From assembly GCA_964627305.1 (NCBI GenBank), contig CAZVHP010000015.1, positions 1 through 52,050 of the forward strand: 52,050 nt of DNA. The letters run 5' to 3'. The DNA is from WJKG01 sp964627305. Lineage in GTDB: Bacteria; Zixibacteria; MSB-5A5; GN15; FEB-12. How positions within the stretch are numbered: position 1 is the stretch's first letter; every line of letters starts with the position of its first letter. The position numbers and the translations under genes are program-made. Below, piece by piece: positions 7,578 through 17,387 of the stretch. Below the pieces are notes generated by a model, which saw only the letters and a program-made list of their open reading frames with translations, was not told where the DNA came from and searched no databases.

Positions 7578-10500
7578 TAATCTGCCCCCTCTTCCTCAGT
7601 CCTAATCTGTTCATAGACCTGCTTAAGCAGATGTCGGCCGACGATGTCTTGAAACTCCTTCTCGTTCATGAACTTCGCAGTGATTTCCTCATTCTGTTCC
7701 ATCCGGTCGATGAAGAGACCTTCCAGCGCTTTGAGGAAGACGTAACCGAAGTTCTCCATCGTGTTGGCGAGTGCCGCTTGACGCAGGTCGCTGTCGGCCA
7801 CTGCATCCTCCCGAATCGAATCCAGGAAGAGCTGGTCGGCGGGCTTGAACTCGGTGCCGAATCTCTCGTTCAGGATATCTATCAGCTTGGAGAGTTCGAT
7901 TTCATCTCCGTGTGCGATCCCGGTGCCGACAGAGGTCGGCCCGGATACCGGCTCCTCTTTGCCAGCTTCCAATCTGATTGACCCCTCGCCAATCTTCTGT
8001 AGCCGATAATACTTCAGTGCCACTTCATCATCGAAGTTATAGACCGGCCCGCGGTCGCCTCTCGGCAGCTTGGTGAGCAGGAATCGAATGTAGGAGTATA
8101 GCTTCTCCAAGTCCGAATCCTGGAAGGGAATCACCTGAGACATGAAGGAATAGAGATTTCTGTATGCCACGAGTGTTTTGCGGAATTCCTCTCTGATGTC
8201 CTCTTCAAGCTCGTTGTACCGACCCACGGCAGGGTCGATACATGCATTCATCCGGGCATGATCCGCGGCCGTCTGGCTACGTTTAGGTTTGTAGAAGACC
8301 CTGCAGAATTCTTCCACTTCCGCTTTGTAATACACCTGGTGTGCGTCTAACTTGGCCTGAAGCTCATAGAGCTGTCTTGCATCAGCCCTTTCGCCGATGA
8401 GGGTCTGTTCATAGTAAGGCTGGAAAGCCGCCAGGATTTCATCTGGTTCGTTTACAAAGTCCAAGATGAATGTGTCTTCTTTACCGGGATGTGTGCGGTT
8501 AAGGCGGGAGAGGGTCTGCACCGCCTGGATGCCGGCCAGCCGCTTGTCGACATACATCGTATGCAGAAGCGGTTGGTCAAAGCCGGTCTGATACTTCTCG
8601 GCAACCAGAAGCACTTGATATTCGTCCGTGCCGAAACGTTCCGGCAACTCTTTCTCCCGGATGCCCTTGTTCATGCCCACTTCCGTGTATTCAACGCCGG
8701 GCGCGTCCGGATCAATAACCGTTCCGGAGAAAGCAACGAGCGTTTTGATCCCAGTGTAGCCTTTCTCGGCAATGTACTTGTCGAACGCCTGCTTATACCT
8801 GACAGCGTGGAGGCGGCTGGATGTGACAACCATAGCCTTGGCCTTTCCACCGATCTTGTGCATGGTAAAATGACGAAAATGTTCGACCATCACCTCGGTA
8901 TTCTGAGCGATGTTGTGTGGATGCAAACTCATGAACCGAGCAAGCGCCCGGGCAGCCTTACGCTTGTCCACCTTGGGGTCATCCTCGATGGACTTGATCA
9001 ACCGGTAGTAGGTCTTGTACGTGGTATAGTTCTTGAGCACGTCGAGGATAAAGCCCTCTTCGATGGCTTGCCGCATGCTATATAGGTGGAAGGGAAGAGG
9101 CTTACCGTCGGCGGCGGGAGTACCGAACACCTCAAGCGTCTTGTACTTGGGGGTCGCGGTGAAGGCGAAGAAACTGATGTTGGGCTGATGGCCGCGTTTG
9201 GCCATAGTGCGCAAGATCTCTTCTTCGTAGTCCGGCAATCCCTCTTCTTCAGCTTTGGCGCGCGCCTCTTCCTTGATAGCCGCACCGGCGAGCACGCCTT
9301 TGAGCTCGGTCGCTGTCTCGCCGCCCTGGGAACTGTGAGCCTCATCAATTATCACAGCGTATCGCCGCTTCGGCAGGTCACTTATTCTCTCTGTCACGAA
9401 GGGGAATTTCTGCAGTGTGGTGATAACAATGGGAACTCCGGTAGCAAGTGCATCCGCAAGCTGGGTGGAATTAGTGTCAATCTTCTGAACGACACCCTGC
9501 TTGTGCTCGAACTGATAGATTGTATTCTGAAGCTGCTGGTCAAGTACGACCCTATCGGTTACAACGATGATCGAGTCATAGACCTTTTCATCTTGGTCGT
9601 CATAGAGACTAGCCAGCCTGTGAGCCAGCCACGCAATTGAGTTCGATTTCCCGCTGCCGGCCGAATGCTGGACAAGGTAGTTAGTCCCGGTTCCATTTCC
9701 GCGCGCGTCAGCCACCAGTTCTCGCACGCAATCAAGTTGATGGTAGCGCGGAAAGATCATCGTCTCACGCTTGACGTTCTTGCTTCCGAGTCTCTTCTCG
9801 TCGGTCTGGAGATGGATGAACCTTGCGAGTATGTCGAGAAAACTGTGCCGTTCCAGAACCTCTTCCCACAGGTAAGCTGTCTTGCAACCATGAGGATTTT
9901 CGGGGTTGCCACCACCAGTACCGAAGCCCCTGTTGAAGGGCAGGAATCTGGTGTTCCGGCCAGAAAGACGCGTGGTCATGTAGACCTCGTCGGTGTCCAC
10001 CGCGAAATGAACCAGGGATCGTTTCTTGAATTGGAAGATCAGATCAGACGGATCACGGTCATTCTTGTACTGCGTGTCCGCATGCCGCCAGTTCTGGCCA
10101 GTCATAGGATTCTTGAGTTCCAGCGTGGCGACGGGAATACCGTTAAGGGCGAGCGTGACATCAAGAGTATTGCCATGCTTGACCGAGTAACGCAGCTGGC
10201 GAGTGATAGTCAGACGATTTGCTTCGTAGAGCTTGCGCGTGTCGGGGTTGAGACCGCTTGCCGGGGCAAAGTAGGCCACGCGGAAGAGTTTGCCGAAGCA
10301 CTTGAATCCATGTCGCAGGACAGAAAGGCAACCTTCGTGCTCCGAGTTGAGTGCCCGGCACAGGTCGTCAAACAGTGTCTCTTCGGCGTTCTCCTTCTAA
10401 AGATTGGCCAGGTACTCCCAATCCTTAGGTTGAGTTTCCCGGATAAAGGCCAGCACTTCACGTGGGAACAGACAGCGCTCCGCGTCGAAGGTGTCCGGAT

Positions 10501-10582
10501 CGCATTTAGCGTAACCGCCACTTGTCGTCAGGTGGTTCTCAATGGCGGTTTCAAAAGCCGCTTCATTGTATACTTTGGTCAC
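7577..10582 (-). pseudogene. hsdR: Type I restriction subunit HsdR, interrupted by an in-frame amber codon
   Basis: Read from a GTG at 10582 (AAGGA just upstream) to a TAG at 7577, the frame is about 1000 codons long with one internal TAG at codon 62 (10397-10399). Family similarity is continuous across the stop: the codons after it read KENAEETLFDDLC and then the conserved HGFKCFGKLFRVAYFAP. The parts are an N-terminal PD-(D/E)xK nuclease (TLELKNP, about codons 153-159), Walker A (HSAGSGKSN), DEAH (VIIDEAHSSQGG) and FTATP. HsdR supplies DNA cleavage and translocation in the HsdM2S-R complex. As read, the gene gives a 61-residue fragment and perhaps a reinitiated 900-residue protein from the ATG at 10279, which would still hold the nuclease and motor. 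Confidence 0.85.
10397..10399 (-). other. In-frame amber stop inside hsdR
   Basis: On the minus strand the codon is TAG, directly after ...WEYLANL and before KENAEE. Frame is kept on both sides (10582 and 10279 differ by a multiple of three), so a single substitution, for example from CAG, explains it; no insertion or deletion is needed. TAG also serves as the true stop of hsdR and of the DUF262 gene nearby. Confidence 0.9.
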
Positions 10583-10660
10583 AGCTATCCTTCCACTGAG
10601 TGCCCTTCGCGATCCAAGTCGTGATTTGTCGCGATCCCCGTCCTGCAATAGCCTTCATCA

Positions 10661-11710
10661 TCAACCCTTCTCCGATTCTGATACCCAGTCCTTCTCGGCT
10701 AATCTTCTCCATGCGATATGGATGTGCTCTTGACGAAACATCTTCTTACGGTCGTTCCAACCACGAACCAGTTGAACTGCGTCGTCAGACGTTCGCGCAG
10801 GCTTATCCGTATGCTTTGCCACCCAGTGAGTCGAGGACAGAAGCTCCATGCCGTAAGGTGTTTCGAAGCCCTCAATCAGCCCGGCTACTCGCCCCAGACG
10901 TGCTCGGCTCTCCTGGTGTGTTTGCAGAAACTCACTGGCTACTCGGGAAGCCCCGGGGCGCAGTTCGATTTCAACGTCCGGCTTCTGCGTGTCGCCATAG
11001 CCCTGAGTGAAATGCCCTTCCATGGTTTCAAGAACTTTGTTCAGGTTGTGGGCGTAAGGCCCATAAAGACCCGGCTCGTACTTGAGTCGTAGGTTTTCAC
11101 CCGCTTCCTGAAGGAAGTAGGCAAGCTTCTGAATCTCGAGCAATGTCAGCCGGTAGGCCATTTCCTTGTATTGCGTCATGAGGGCGATAAACAGCGCTCT
11201 GGCCACGGTCATCTTGGGGCGTTGCGTCCGTATCGGCATAGTCTTGGCCTCCGGAGCTCCGTGCGGCTCATATAGCAGCACTCGAACTTCCGGAAGCGAT
11301 GAAAAAGCTCTCTCGATCATCGGGCGAACAACCCTCCAACTCAGTCCACCCAGACCGCAACCCAGGGGCGGAACTGCGATGGATGACACCTTCAGCTTTC
11401 TGACCTCTTCAGTAAGCGCTTTCAGTCCTGACTCAATATCCTCCAGCCGTGATTTGCCGCGCCAATGTCGTTTTGTAGGGAAGTTGACGATGTATTTGGG
11501 ATTCAGCATGCTGCCGGTTTCGAACACGAACATCTTACCGGGGTGCACCTGTTCTGCCCGGCAGGCGCGCTCGTACGCCTTGAAGTTGTCGGGGAAGGCT
11601 TTCTTGAATTGAAGGGCGATGCCCTTGCCCATGTAACCGAGACAGTTCACCGTATTGACCAACGCCTCTGCATCGGCTCTGAGAATGTTGCCTTTGGCAA
11701 TCTCTATCAT
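10661..11710 (-). CDS. darG: DarG-like macrodomain protein
   Basis: About 349 residues from the ATG at 11710 (a TTG at 11731 is an alternative start). The N-terminal macrodomain has MIEIAKGNILRADAEALVN, the glycine-rich NCLGYMGKGIALQFKK and VPPLGCGLGGLSW, the loops that bind ADP-ribose. The C-terminal half contains EIQKLAYFLQEAG and LYGPYAHNLNKVLETMEGH, a signature of the DarG C-terminal domain that blocks DarT. DarG removes ADP-ribose from DNA and neutralises the DNA ADP-ribosyltransferase DarT. No DarT gene is adjacent: fic lies upstream and hsdR downstream. It may be an orphan antidote to phage or mobile DarT, or may pair with another toxin. Confidence 0.88.
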   Translation of the reverse strand: MIEIAKGNILRADAEALVNTVNCLGYMGKGIALQFKKAFPDNFKAYERACRAEQVHPGKMFVFETGSMLNPKYIVNFPTKRHWRGKSRLEDIESGLKALTEEVRKLKVSSIAVPPLGCGLGGLSWRVVRPMIERAFSSLPEVRVLLYEPHGAPEAKTMPIRTQRPKMTVARALFIALMTQYKEMAYRLTLLEIQKLAYFLQEAGENLRLKYEPGLYGPYAHNLNKVLETMEGHFTQGYGDTQKPDVEIELRPGASRVASEFLQTHQESRARLGRVAGLIEGFETPYGMELLSSTHWVAKHTDKPARTSDDAVQLVRGWNDRKKMFRQEHIHIAWRRLAEKDWVSESEKG

Positions 11711-11798
11711 GGTGATGCCTTTGCGCTTCAACGTGAGGTTCTCCCAGAGTCACCGATTTGAGTTTTCTTTTGCATCTGTGAGTCTCAAACTCCTATGA

Positions 11799-11839
11799 CT
11801 TGCATTATTGCCGAATTATGCAAGACAAACGCTTTTGTC
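11799..11839. promoter_or_regulatory. Two adjoining inverted repeats upstream of darG
   Basis: Between fic and the macrodomain gene lie two back-to-back inverted repeats. The first has 10-bp arms with one mismatch (CTTGCATTAT at 11799-11808 and ATTATGCAAG at 11815-11824, 6-base loop). The second is GACAAA-CGCT-TTTGTC at 11824-11839. This is the only sizeable gap in the defence operon, so the repeats may be an operator or promoter for the second half, or an attenuator hairpin. No clear U-run follows, so a strong terminator is unlikely. Confidence 0.5.
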
Positions 11840-11854
11840 CTTCAAGCATGAAAA

Positions 11855-12961
11855 TCAAGACCTATCTTCAGTAATTGCAATCAGTTCCGGGAAAATCAGG
11901 ACCGCTGCTCTTCGACCACCCCCGGCTCGCAGGTCCTTGACACTCCCATTCTCCCGGAGACCATTCAATATCCTCCGAGCACTGGCCTCCGGTATCTTTG
12001 ACCGGTTTATAAAATCTGAAATCTGGAAGACCGGTCTGTCAAACAGGGCGTCAATGGCCTGGACTGCGTATTGTGACCGGATGATCTCGGGCAGACTTTG
12101 TTTCATCCGGTCGTACAGGTCGAGAATTTCCCGTGTCTTCCTGGAATTGGTTTCAGCCTGCTCAATAACGGCCCTGAGGAAAAAGGAAATCCATCCGTTC
12201 CAGTCTCCCTTTGCTGAAACGGACTGCAAGCGATGATAATAGACTTCTCGCTGCGCTTCAAGATAAGCACTGAGATAAAACATCGGGCTTGAGAGCAGTC
12301 CCTTTTCAAACAGGAAAAGCGGGATCAACATCCGTCCCATTCTGCCATTGCCGTCAAGAAACGGGTGAATGATCTCAAACTGGGCCTTGACTACCGCAAG
12401 CTGAACCAGACGGTCCTTTTCGTCAGAATGCAGATACTTCTCCCAGTTATCGAGCGCGGGGGAGACACGTTCCGGGGACGGTGGTACAAAGGTTGCTTCT
12501 TCGATGGAACAACCCGGCGGGCCGATATAGTTCTGTATCCGGCGGAATTCGCCCGGCGCTCGGTCCCTGCCACGCACGCTGTCGAGAAGAATGCTGTGCA
12601 ACTCCTTGAAAAGATTGAGGCAAAGCGGACGCCCCGAGAGTCTCGTCACCGCCATGCGCATAGCGCGGCGGTAATTGATTATTTCCTGTATATCCGCGTA
12701 TTTTGACGACTCGATATGTTCTTTTGGAGCAGCCTCATATTCCAGCACTTCTTCCATACTTGCCTGGGTGCCCTCGATTCTCGACGACAAGACGGCCTCC
12801 TGGGTTGTCAATGGCGAGAGCAATACCTCCGGATTTATGATGCTCTGCAGCATTCCGTCGTATCGCGCAAGGGCGGCATTGGCTTGGCCGATAAGGGACA
12901 CATGTGCGGCCCAGTCGATGGATTCAAGCGGCAAAGTCTGAGGGACATATGGGTTCATCAC
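11855..12961 (-). CDS. fic: Fic/DOC family AMPylation enzyme, class II
   Basis: 368 residues with the complete Fic motif HPFLDGNGRMGR at 199-210 (catalytic H199) and an N-terminal inhibitory motif SSRIEG at 59-64, matching the (S/T)xxxE(G/N) rule for self-inhibited class II Fic proteins. The Fic_N domain precedes and a winged-helix domain ends the protein (VFQISDFINRSKIPEASARRILNGL). Such enzymes transfer AMP or related groups from nucleotides to protein side chains. Its ATG overlaps the hsdS stop (ATGA), so it is translated with the restriction genes and may act as an abortive-infection effector or regulator. The target is unknown. Confidence 0.92.
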   Translation of the reverse strand: MMNPYVPQTLPLESIDWAAHVSLIGQANAALARYDGMLQSIINPEVLLSPLTTQEAVLSSRIEGTQASMEEVLEYEAAPKEHIESSKYADIQEIINYRRAMRMAVTRLSGRPLCLNLFKELHSILLDSVRGRDRAPGEFRRIQNYIGPPGCSIEEATFVPPSPERVSPALDNWEKYLHSDEKDRLVQLAVVKAQFEIIHPFLDGNGRMGRMLIPLFLFEKGLLSSPMFYLSAYLEAQREVYYHRLQSVSAKGDWNGWISFFLRAVIEQAETNSRKTREILDLYDRMKQSLPEIIRSQYAVQAIDALFDRPVFQISDFINRSKIPEASARRILNGLRENGSVKDLRAGGGRRAAVLIFPELIAITEDRS

Positions 12962-14199
12962 GCCACCTCCTTGCGGACGTCGATCTTGCCTGTAACTACT
13001 GCTGAAATCAGGGCAGCGCGGTATTTCTGCAAGAGATCAATCGAACTGGCAATGACCTTCTTAAATCTTCTTTCGAAATACACATGCTCTGCCACTTTCC
13101 TTTGTTCAATCAAGGGTGGTACTGGAATGACTTCCTTGCTCAAGGTATTGATGTTCAGCGGTCGATTGCGCCCAGCTGCGCCTCTTGAATGATCGTCCAA
13201 AAAGAAGTGTCCACGTTTAGTTGTGAAGAATGCCCAGAGGTATGCAGTATCCATTAAATCCGGTTTTCCCCGAAGTACAGGATAGCGATGACTGACAACG
13301 CATCCCTCTTCTTCCTCATTTGCCAACGCAACAGCACCTTCCCACGCGAATTGCCCACTGAGAATCAGATCATCTGATTTGAGCCAGAAGAACTCTGAAT
13401 CCCCGAGATCGAATCCCGCTTTGGGTTCTTTGTGAAAGATGCCACGTGCCCAGTTGTATAATCCAACTGCTGTGTATACTTCTTCGTCCTTACGATCAAT
13501 CGGTCTCAACACGTGGTTAGCAACATGCCTTAGGCGAAGGTCCTTGGTCCCCGGATGATGAATGGCCTGATGTATCAGGGCAGTTCGCTTCTCCTGGAGC
13601 AGTTCGATCTGTCGTTGTTTCTTTTCGATCAGCGCATCAATCCGCGCCGTCTCGCGGTCAAGAAAAGCGGCGATGGCGCGTTGCTCGGGGGAAGGAGGAC
13701 TTAGAAGACGCACTGCACACAGTTTGTCGCGACTGAGTTCCCTAAACGTCGAGCCCTGTCCCCAGGATTCAAGTTCTCCCTTTGCGGCAAGTAGCTGATA
13801 ATAGTAGAAGCGGTGATCATCTGTGTTACGGAAGACAAGACAACGGCATCCCTGATTCGTACACAAGGAAATCCCTGCTACCGCCAAGTGCCCTATCGGA
13901 GCGCGCGTTGAGAGTACAAGACTGCCTGCAGGGGCCAATGATGTACCACAACTCTCATAGCCTTCCTGTGAGATCATCCTTCGGGTTGTCTCGAGGGTAT
14001 TCCCCTTTAAGTCGCCCAAGTCATCTGGTGTAGCCCAAGGGATTTCCCCGTCCCAGTAAGCTGGTTCACTACTTCTCGGTGTCGAGCCATTCAGAATGAC
14101 AAACGTGCGTTTGAGAGGTATCGCGTCCCAATGCTGAGGGACCTCGCCTAACCACTCAACTCCTGACGGCCTGTATTTGGGATACGGCTGCCTGCTCAT
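12958..14199 (-). CDS. hsdS: Type I restriction specificity subunit HsdS
   Basis: 413 residues with the two-half layout of HsdS. The first target-recognition domain starts with the typical YPKYRPSGVEWLGEVPQHWD. The central conserved helix (PPSPEQRAIAAFLDRETARIDALIEKK) spans about 160-190, then a second recognition domain, then the C-terminal repeat of the helix (PPLIEQRKVAEHVYFERRF). The two helices set the spacing of a bipartite DNA target and hold the HsdM subunits. It overlaps rhuM upstream and fic downstream, each by ATGA. Confidence 0.95.
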   Translation of the reverse strand: MSRQPYPKYRPSGVEWLGEVPQHWDAIPLKRTFVILNGSTPRSSEPAYWDGEIPWATPDDLGDLKGNTLETTRRMISQEGYESCGTSLAPAGSLVLSTRAPIGHLAVAGISLCTNQGCRCLVFRNTDDHRFYYYQLLAAKGELESWGQGSTFRELSRDKLCAVRLLSPPSPEQRAIAAFLDRETARIDALIEKKQRQIELLQEKRTALIHQAIHHPGTKDLRLRHVANHVLRPIDRKDEEVYTAVGLYNWARGIFHKEPKAGFDLGDSEFFWLKSDDLILSGQFAWEGAVALANEEEEGCVVSHRYPVLRGKPDLMDTAYLWAFFTTKRGHFFLDDHSRGAAGRNRPLNINTLSKEVIPVPPLIEQRKVAEHVYFERRFKKVIASSIDLLQKYRAALISAVVTGKIDVRKEVA

Positions 14200-15320
14200 T
14201 CTCGGCCCCTCCCGCGTGGCTTCTGTTTGGCCTTTGATTTCTTGCCAGCCTTCGTCTTCTTTGTAGCCTTCTTCGGTTTGGTTGTCTTCTTGCGCCGCGC
14301 TTCCAACACCTTTGCAGATTTCCGAAGATCTTCCACGTACCGCGTCTCGGCCTCGGCTTCCGCCTCCAGCCGCCGCCGTTCAGCAAATGCGTCGTATTGT
14401 CCCTGCGCCCATTCGAGAGCCTTATCACGGCTGACCGTGCCGGAACCGGATAGCACTGGCAATTCTGTATCCCACAGAAACTTGTCGAGGAATCCTTCCC
14501 AATCGTGCATACGAATATCCTGACGCCGCTGGGCGCGGAACTCGGCCTGGTCGAGGAACATCACGGTGATTCGGTTGAGAGTGTCAATCTCCCTGGCGTC
14601 GAGATAGTTCTTTGCCGTCCCTACATCCCGCTTGAGTACCCGCCCTCCCTTCCAGGAAGTGAGTCCCATGTTGGCTTTGCCGGCATCAGCTCGCTGCCGG
14701 ACGATCTCTGCCGCCGTCATACCCGCTGCGGCATAGTGCATCTTGTTCTGCATGGTTGCAAAGAAAACTTGCGTTTCCTGCTCTTCCTCTCGGTAGTCTT
14801 GAGCCAGCGCGAAAATCTCGCGAATTCGTTGGTAGACCCGCGCTTCACTGGCACGAATCTCACGTATGCGGGCAAGTAGTTCGTCGAAGTAATCTACCAG
14901 CCCGCTGCCGCCCTTGAGCCGCTCGTCGTCGAGGACAAAACCCTTGACGATATACTCACGCAAGCGGGCAGTGGCCCACTGGCGGAACCGGGTCGCAACC
15001 GCAGACTTAACACGGTAGCCGACTGCAATGATCATGTCGAGATTATGGAAATCAACGAGGCGACGAACCTGCCTTGTGCCTTCAACTTGAACTATCCGGA
15101 ATTTCCGGATAGTTGAATCCGGCTCCAGTTCACCCTCTTTATAGATGTTCTTTATGTGCTCGTTGATTGTCCGAATATCCTTATCGAACAACTCCGACAT
15201 GAGCTTTTGCGTCAGCCAGACGGTTTCGTCCTGAAGCCGCACTTCGAGCCGGGTCTCGCCGGAATCAGACTGATAGATCAGTATCTTGGAATCGTCCGGA
15301 ACGGGCAGATTTTCTGTCAT
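14196..15320 (-). CDS. rhuM: RhuM-family protein
   Basis: 374 residues with the RhuM signature: an N-terminal strand-rich part (TRLEVRLQDETVWLTQKLMSELF), DIRTINEHIKNIYKEGEL, and VDFHNLDMIIAVGYRVKS, followed by helical segments. The C-terminal 40 residues are very rich in Lys and Arg (KKTTKPKKATKKTKAGKK), probably a disordered nucleic-acid binding tail. RhuM proteins were first named in Salmonella pathogenicity islands and are common between hsdM and hsdS; their function is not known. Overlaps with hsdM (ATGA) and hsdS (ATGA) show it is a built-in part of this type I locus. Confidence 0.9.
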   Translation of the reverse strand: MTENLPVPDDSKILIYQSDSGETRLEVRLQDETVWLTQKLMSELFDKDIRTINEHIKNIYKEGELEPDSTIRKFRIVQVEGTRQVRRLVDFHNLDMIIAVGYRVKSAVATRFRQWATARLREYIVKGFVLDDERLKGGSGLVDYFDELLARIREIRASEARVYQRIREIFALAQDYREEEQETQVFFATMQNKMHYAAAGMTAAEIVRQRADAGKANMGLTSWKGGRVLKRDVGTAKNYLDAREIDTLNRITVMFLDQAEFRAQRRQDIRMHDWEGFLDKFLWDTELPVLSGSGTVSRDKALEWAQGQYDAFAERRRLEAEAEAETRYVEDLRKSAKVLEARRKKTTKPKKATKKTKAGKKSKAKQKPRGRGRE

Positions 15321-17332
15321 TCCGTCACCTCCGCGAGCATATTGGCGATTTCCTTCTCGATCTTCTTGAGATCAGCCTCGATCTCCTCAAGCGGTCTGGG
15401 CGGCGTGTATTTGTAGAAGTAGCGATTGAAATTGATCTCGTACCCGATCCTGGTCTTGGATTCGTCGACCCATGCGTCAGGCACATGGGGCAGGACTTCC
15501 CGTTTCATGTATTCGTCCACGTCTTCCTTGAGCGGCACGTTCTCGTAGTCACGAAGCTCCGGATCAGGTTCAGGATTGCCCTTGGCGTCGGTGCAGACAT
15601 CCGCTGTTTCGTCTCGTTCAGCCAAGGTCATGAGGATCGCCTTGAAAAGCGCAGCGGGGACAACGACATTGCCCTCCTTGAACGCACGCTTTATCATCTC
15701 CGCGAATTGATCTCGGTTTTTGATCATGCCTTTGGCCGCGAGGCCGGAGAGAGCCGCGATAATCGCCTTCTGGCGTTTCAGACCCTCAGCGATCTCGGTT
15801 TGAGCCGCCTTTGTGTCTTTTCGTTTCTTGCTGGTGGCAAGATTCGCAAAGGCCTTAGTCTCCTCGAGTCGTGCAATGCGCTCCTGGTCGACAGCGAAAT
15901 TGAGCCTGAGCGGACGCTCCACAGTGATGCGTCGGAAGCCAAAGTCTTCATTGTCAAAGACACGGATATGCTCGCTTTCTTTGAGGGAGCCATACCGGCG
16001 CGTAATGTCGTCGCGTTGGTCCTCACAGACCTCATGGCGTTTGTTGCCGAGGGATTTTCGCATTTTCTTGAAGAAGCTGGTTCCGTCCACGAGTTGAATC
16101 TTGCTCTTACGGCTCGGCTCTTTCCGATTCGTGACAATCCAGAGGTAAGTGTAGATGCCGGTATTGTAGAAGAGCTGATCAGGTAAGGCGACAATGGCCT
16201 CAAGCCAATCGTTCTCAATGATCCAGCGGCGAATTTCGCTTTCTCCCGAGCCGGCTCCTCCCGTGAAAAGTGGTGAGCCATTGAAGACAATTGCCAGGCG
16301 GGTACCGCCTTCCTTCGGGTCCTTCATTTTGCTGATCATGTGTTGTAGGAAGAGAAGAGATCCGTCATTGATGCGCGGTAACCCAGCACCGAAACGACCA
16401 CCGAAGCCTTGCTCTTCGTTTTCTCGCCTGATAAAATCGGCTTCGGGTTTCCACTCCACACCGAACGGCGGGTTGGCCAGCATGTAATCGAACTGCTGGC
16501 GCGGGAAGCGGTCGTCAGTGAAGCTATCGCCGAAGGCAATGTGGTCGATGTTCTGCCCTTTGATCATCATATCCGACCCGCAAATGGCGTAGGCTTGCGC
16601 ATTGTAGTCCTGGCCGAAGACCTCCAGTTTGGCGTCGGGGTTAAACTCGCGAACGTAGTCCTCAGCAACGGAGAGCATGCCGCCTGTTCCACATGCTGGG
16701 TCGTATAGTGTCTTGACGATACCCTTGGTAGTGAGAATGTCGTTGTCCGGCAGGAAGAGAAGGTCGACCATCAAACGAATGACTTCACGCGGCGTGAAGT
16801 GATCGCCCGCTTCTTCGTTTGATGCTTCGTTGAATCTCCTGATGAGTTCCTCGAAGATATATCCCATCTCGATGTTGGAGACGGAATTCGGATGCAAATC
16901 AATATCGCAGAACCTCGATACGAGTAGATAGAGACGATCGGCCTTGTCGAGTTTCCCGATGTGTTCCTCGAATCCGAACTGCTCGATGATCTCCCGGGCG
17001 CGGGTTGAGAAGCCTTTGATGTAGTTAGTGAGGTTGGCGGCGATGTTGTTGGGATCGCCTTTGAGCTTTTCGAACGAATAACGGCTGGTATTGTAGAAAG
17101 GCACTCCTGTGACACGGCAGAGGATGGGGTCAACGTTCTTGACCTTGCCCCCGGAGAGGCTTTTGCGTTTTTCGAGCACCTTCTCCTTGGTAGGTTCCAA
17201 CACGCAGTCAAGCCGACGGAGAACCGTGAGTGGTAGCATGACGTCTTTGTACTGATTGGGCCGGTAGGGTCCACGCAGAAGATCCGCCACGGACCAGATG
17301 AAACTGACCTTTTCGCCGAAGTTATTCACCAT
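15317..17332 (-). CDS. hsdM: Type I modification subunit HsdM (N6-adenine methyltransferase)
   Basis: 671 residues. After a helical N-terminal HsdM_N domain come the SAM-binding motif I DPACGTGGM (211-219), preceded by the family sequence GDHFTPREVIRLMVDLL (177-193), and the catalytic motif IV NPPFG (287-291). HsdM methylates adenine in both strands of the target set by HsdS, protecting host DNA. It is the first structural gene after the XRE regulator (55-base gap). The long C-terminal extension (about residues 480-671), rich in charged helices, is usual for this HsdM subgroup. Confidence 0.95.
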   Translation of the reverse strand: MVNNFGEKVSFIWSVADLLRGPYRPNQYKDVMLPLTVLRRLDCVLEPTKEKVLEKRKSLSGGKVKNVDPILCRVTGVPFYNTSRYSFEKLKGDPNNIAANLTNYIKGFSTRAREIIEQFGFEEHIGKLDKADRLYLLVSRFCDIDLHPNSVSNIEMGYIFEELIRRFNEASNEEAGDHFTPREVIRLMVDLLFLPDNDILTTKGIVKTLYDPACGTGGMLSVAEDYVREFNPDAKLEVFGQDYNAQAYAICGSDMMIKGQNIDHIAFGDSFTDDRFPRQQFDYMLANPPFGVEWKPEADFIRRENEEQGFGGRFGAGLPRINDGSLLFLQHMISKMKDPKEGGTRLAIVFNGSPLFTGGAGSGESEIRRWIIENDWLEAIVALPDQLFYNTGIYTYLWIVTNRKEPSRKSKIQLVDGTSFFKKMRKSLGNKRHEVCEDQRDDITRRYGSLKESEHIRVFDNEDFGFRRITVERPLRLNFAVDQERIARLEETKAFANLATSKKRKDTKAAQTEIAEGLKRQKAIIAALSGLAAKGMIKNRDQFAEMIKRAFKEGNVVVPAALFKAILMTLAERDETADVCTDAKGNPEPDPELRDYENVPLKEDVDEYMKREVLPHVPDAWVDESKTRIGYEINFNRYFYKYTPPRPLEEIEADLKKIEKEIANMLAEVTE

Positions 17333-17387
17333 CGCTCCTTAATGTCTCCGTAACTCCCGTTCATGCCTCTCGTCGCTAACCTACCTG

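Noticed and set aside
10397..10399. Amber codon read as pyrrolysine or a reassigned codon
   Set aside because: TAG ends hsdR itself and the DUF262 gene in the same operon. No suppressor tRNA is seen in the window.
9665..10624. Plus-strand open frame of 319 codons
   Set aside because: Lies opposite hsdR, whose motifs are clear. No motif is seen in it.
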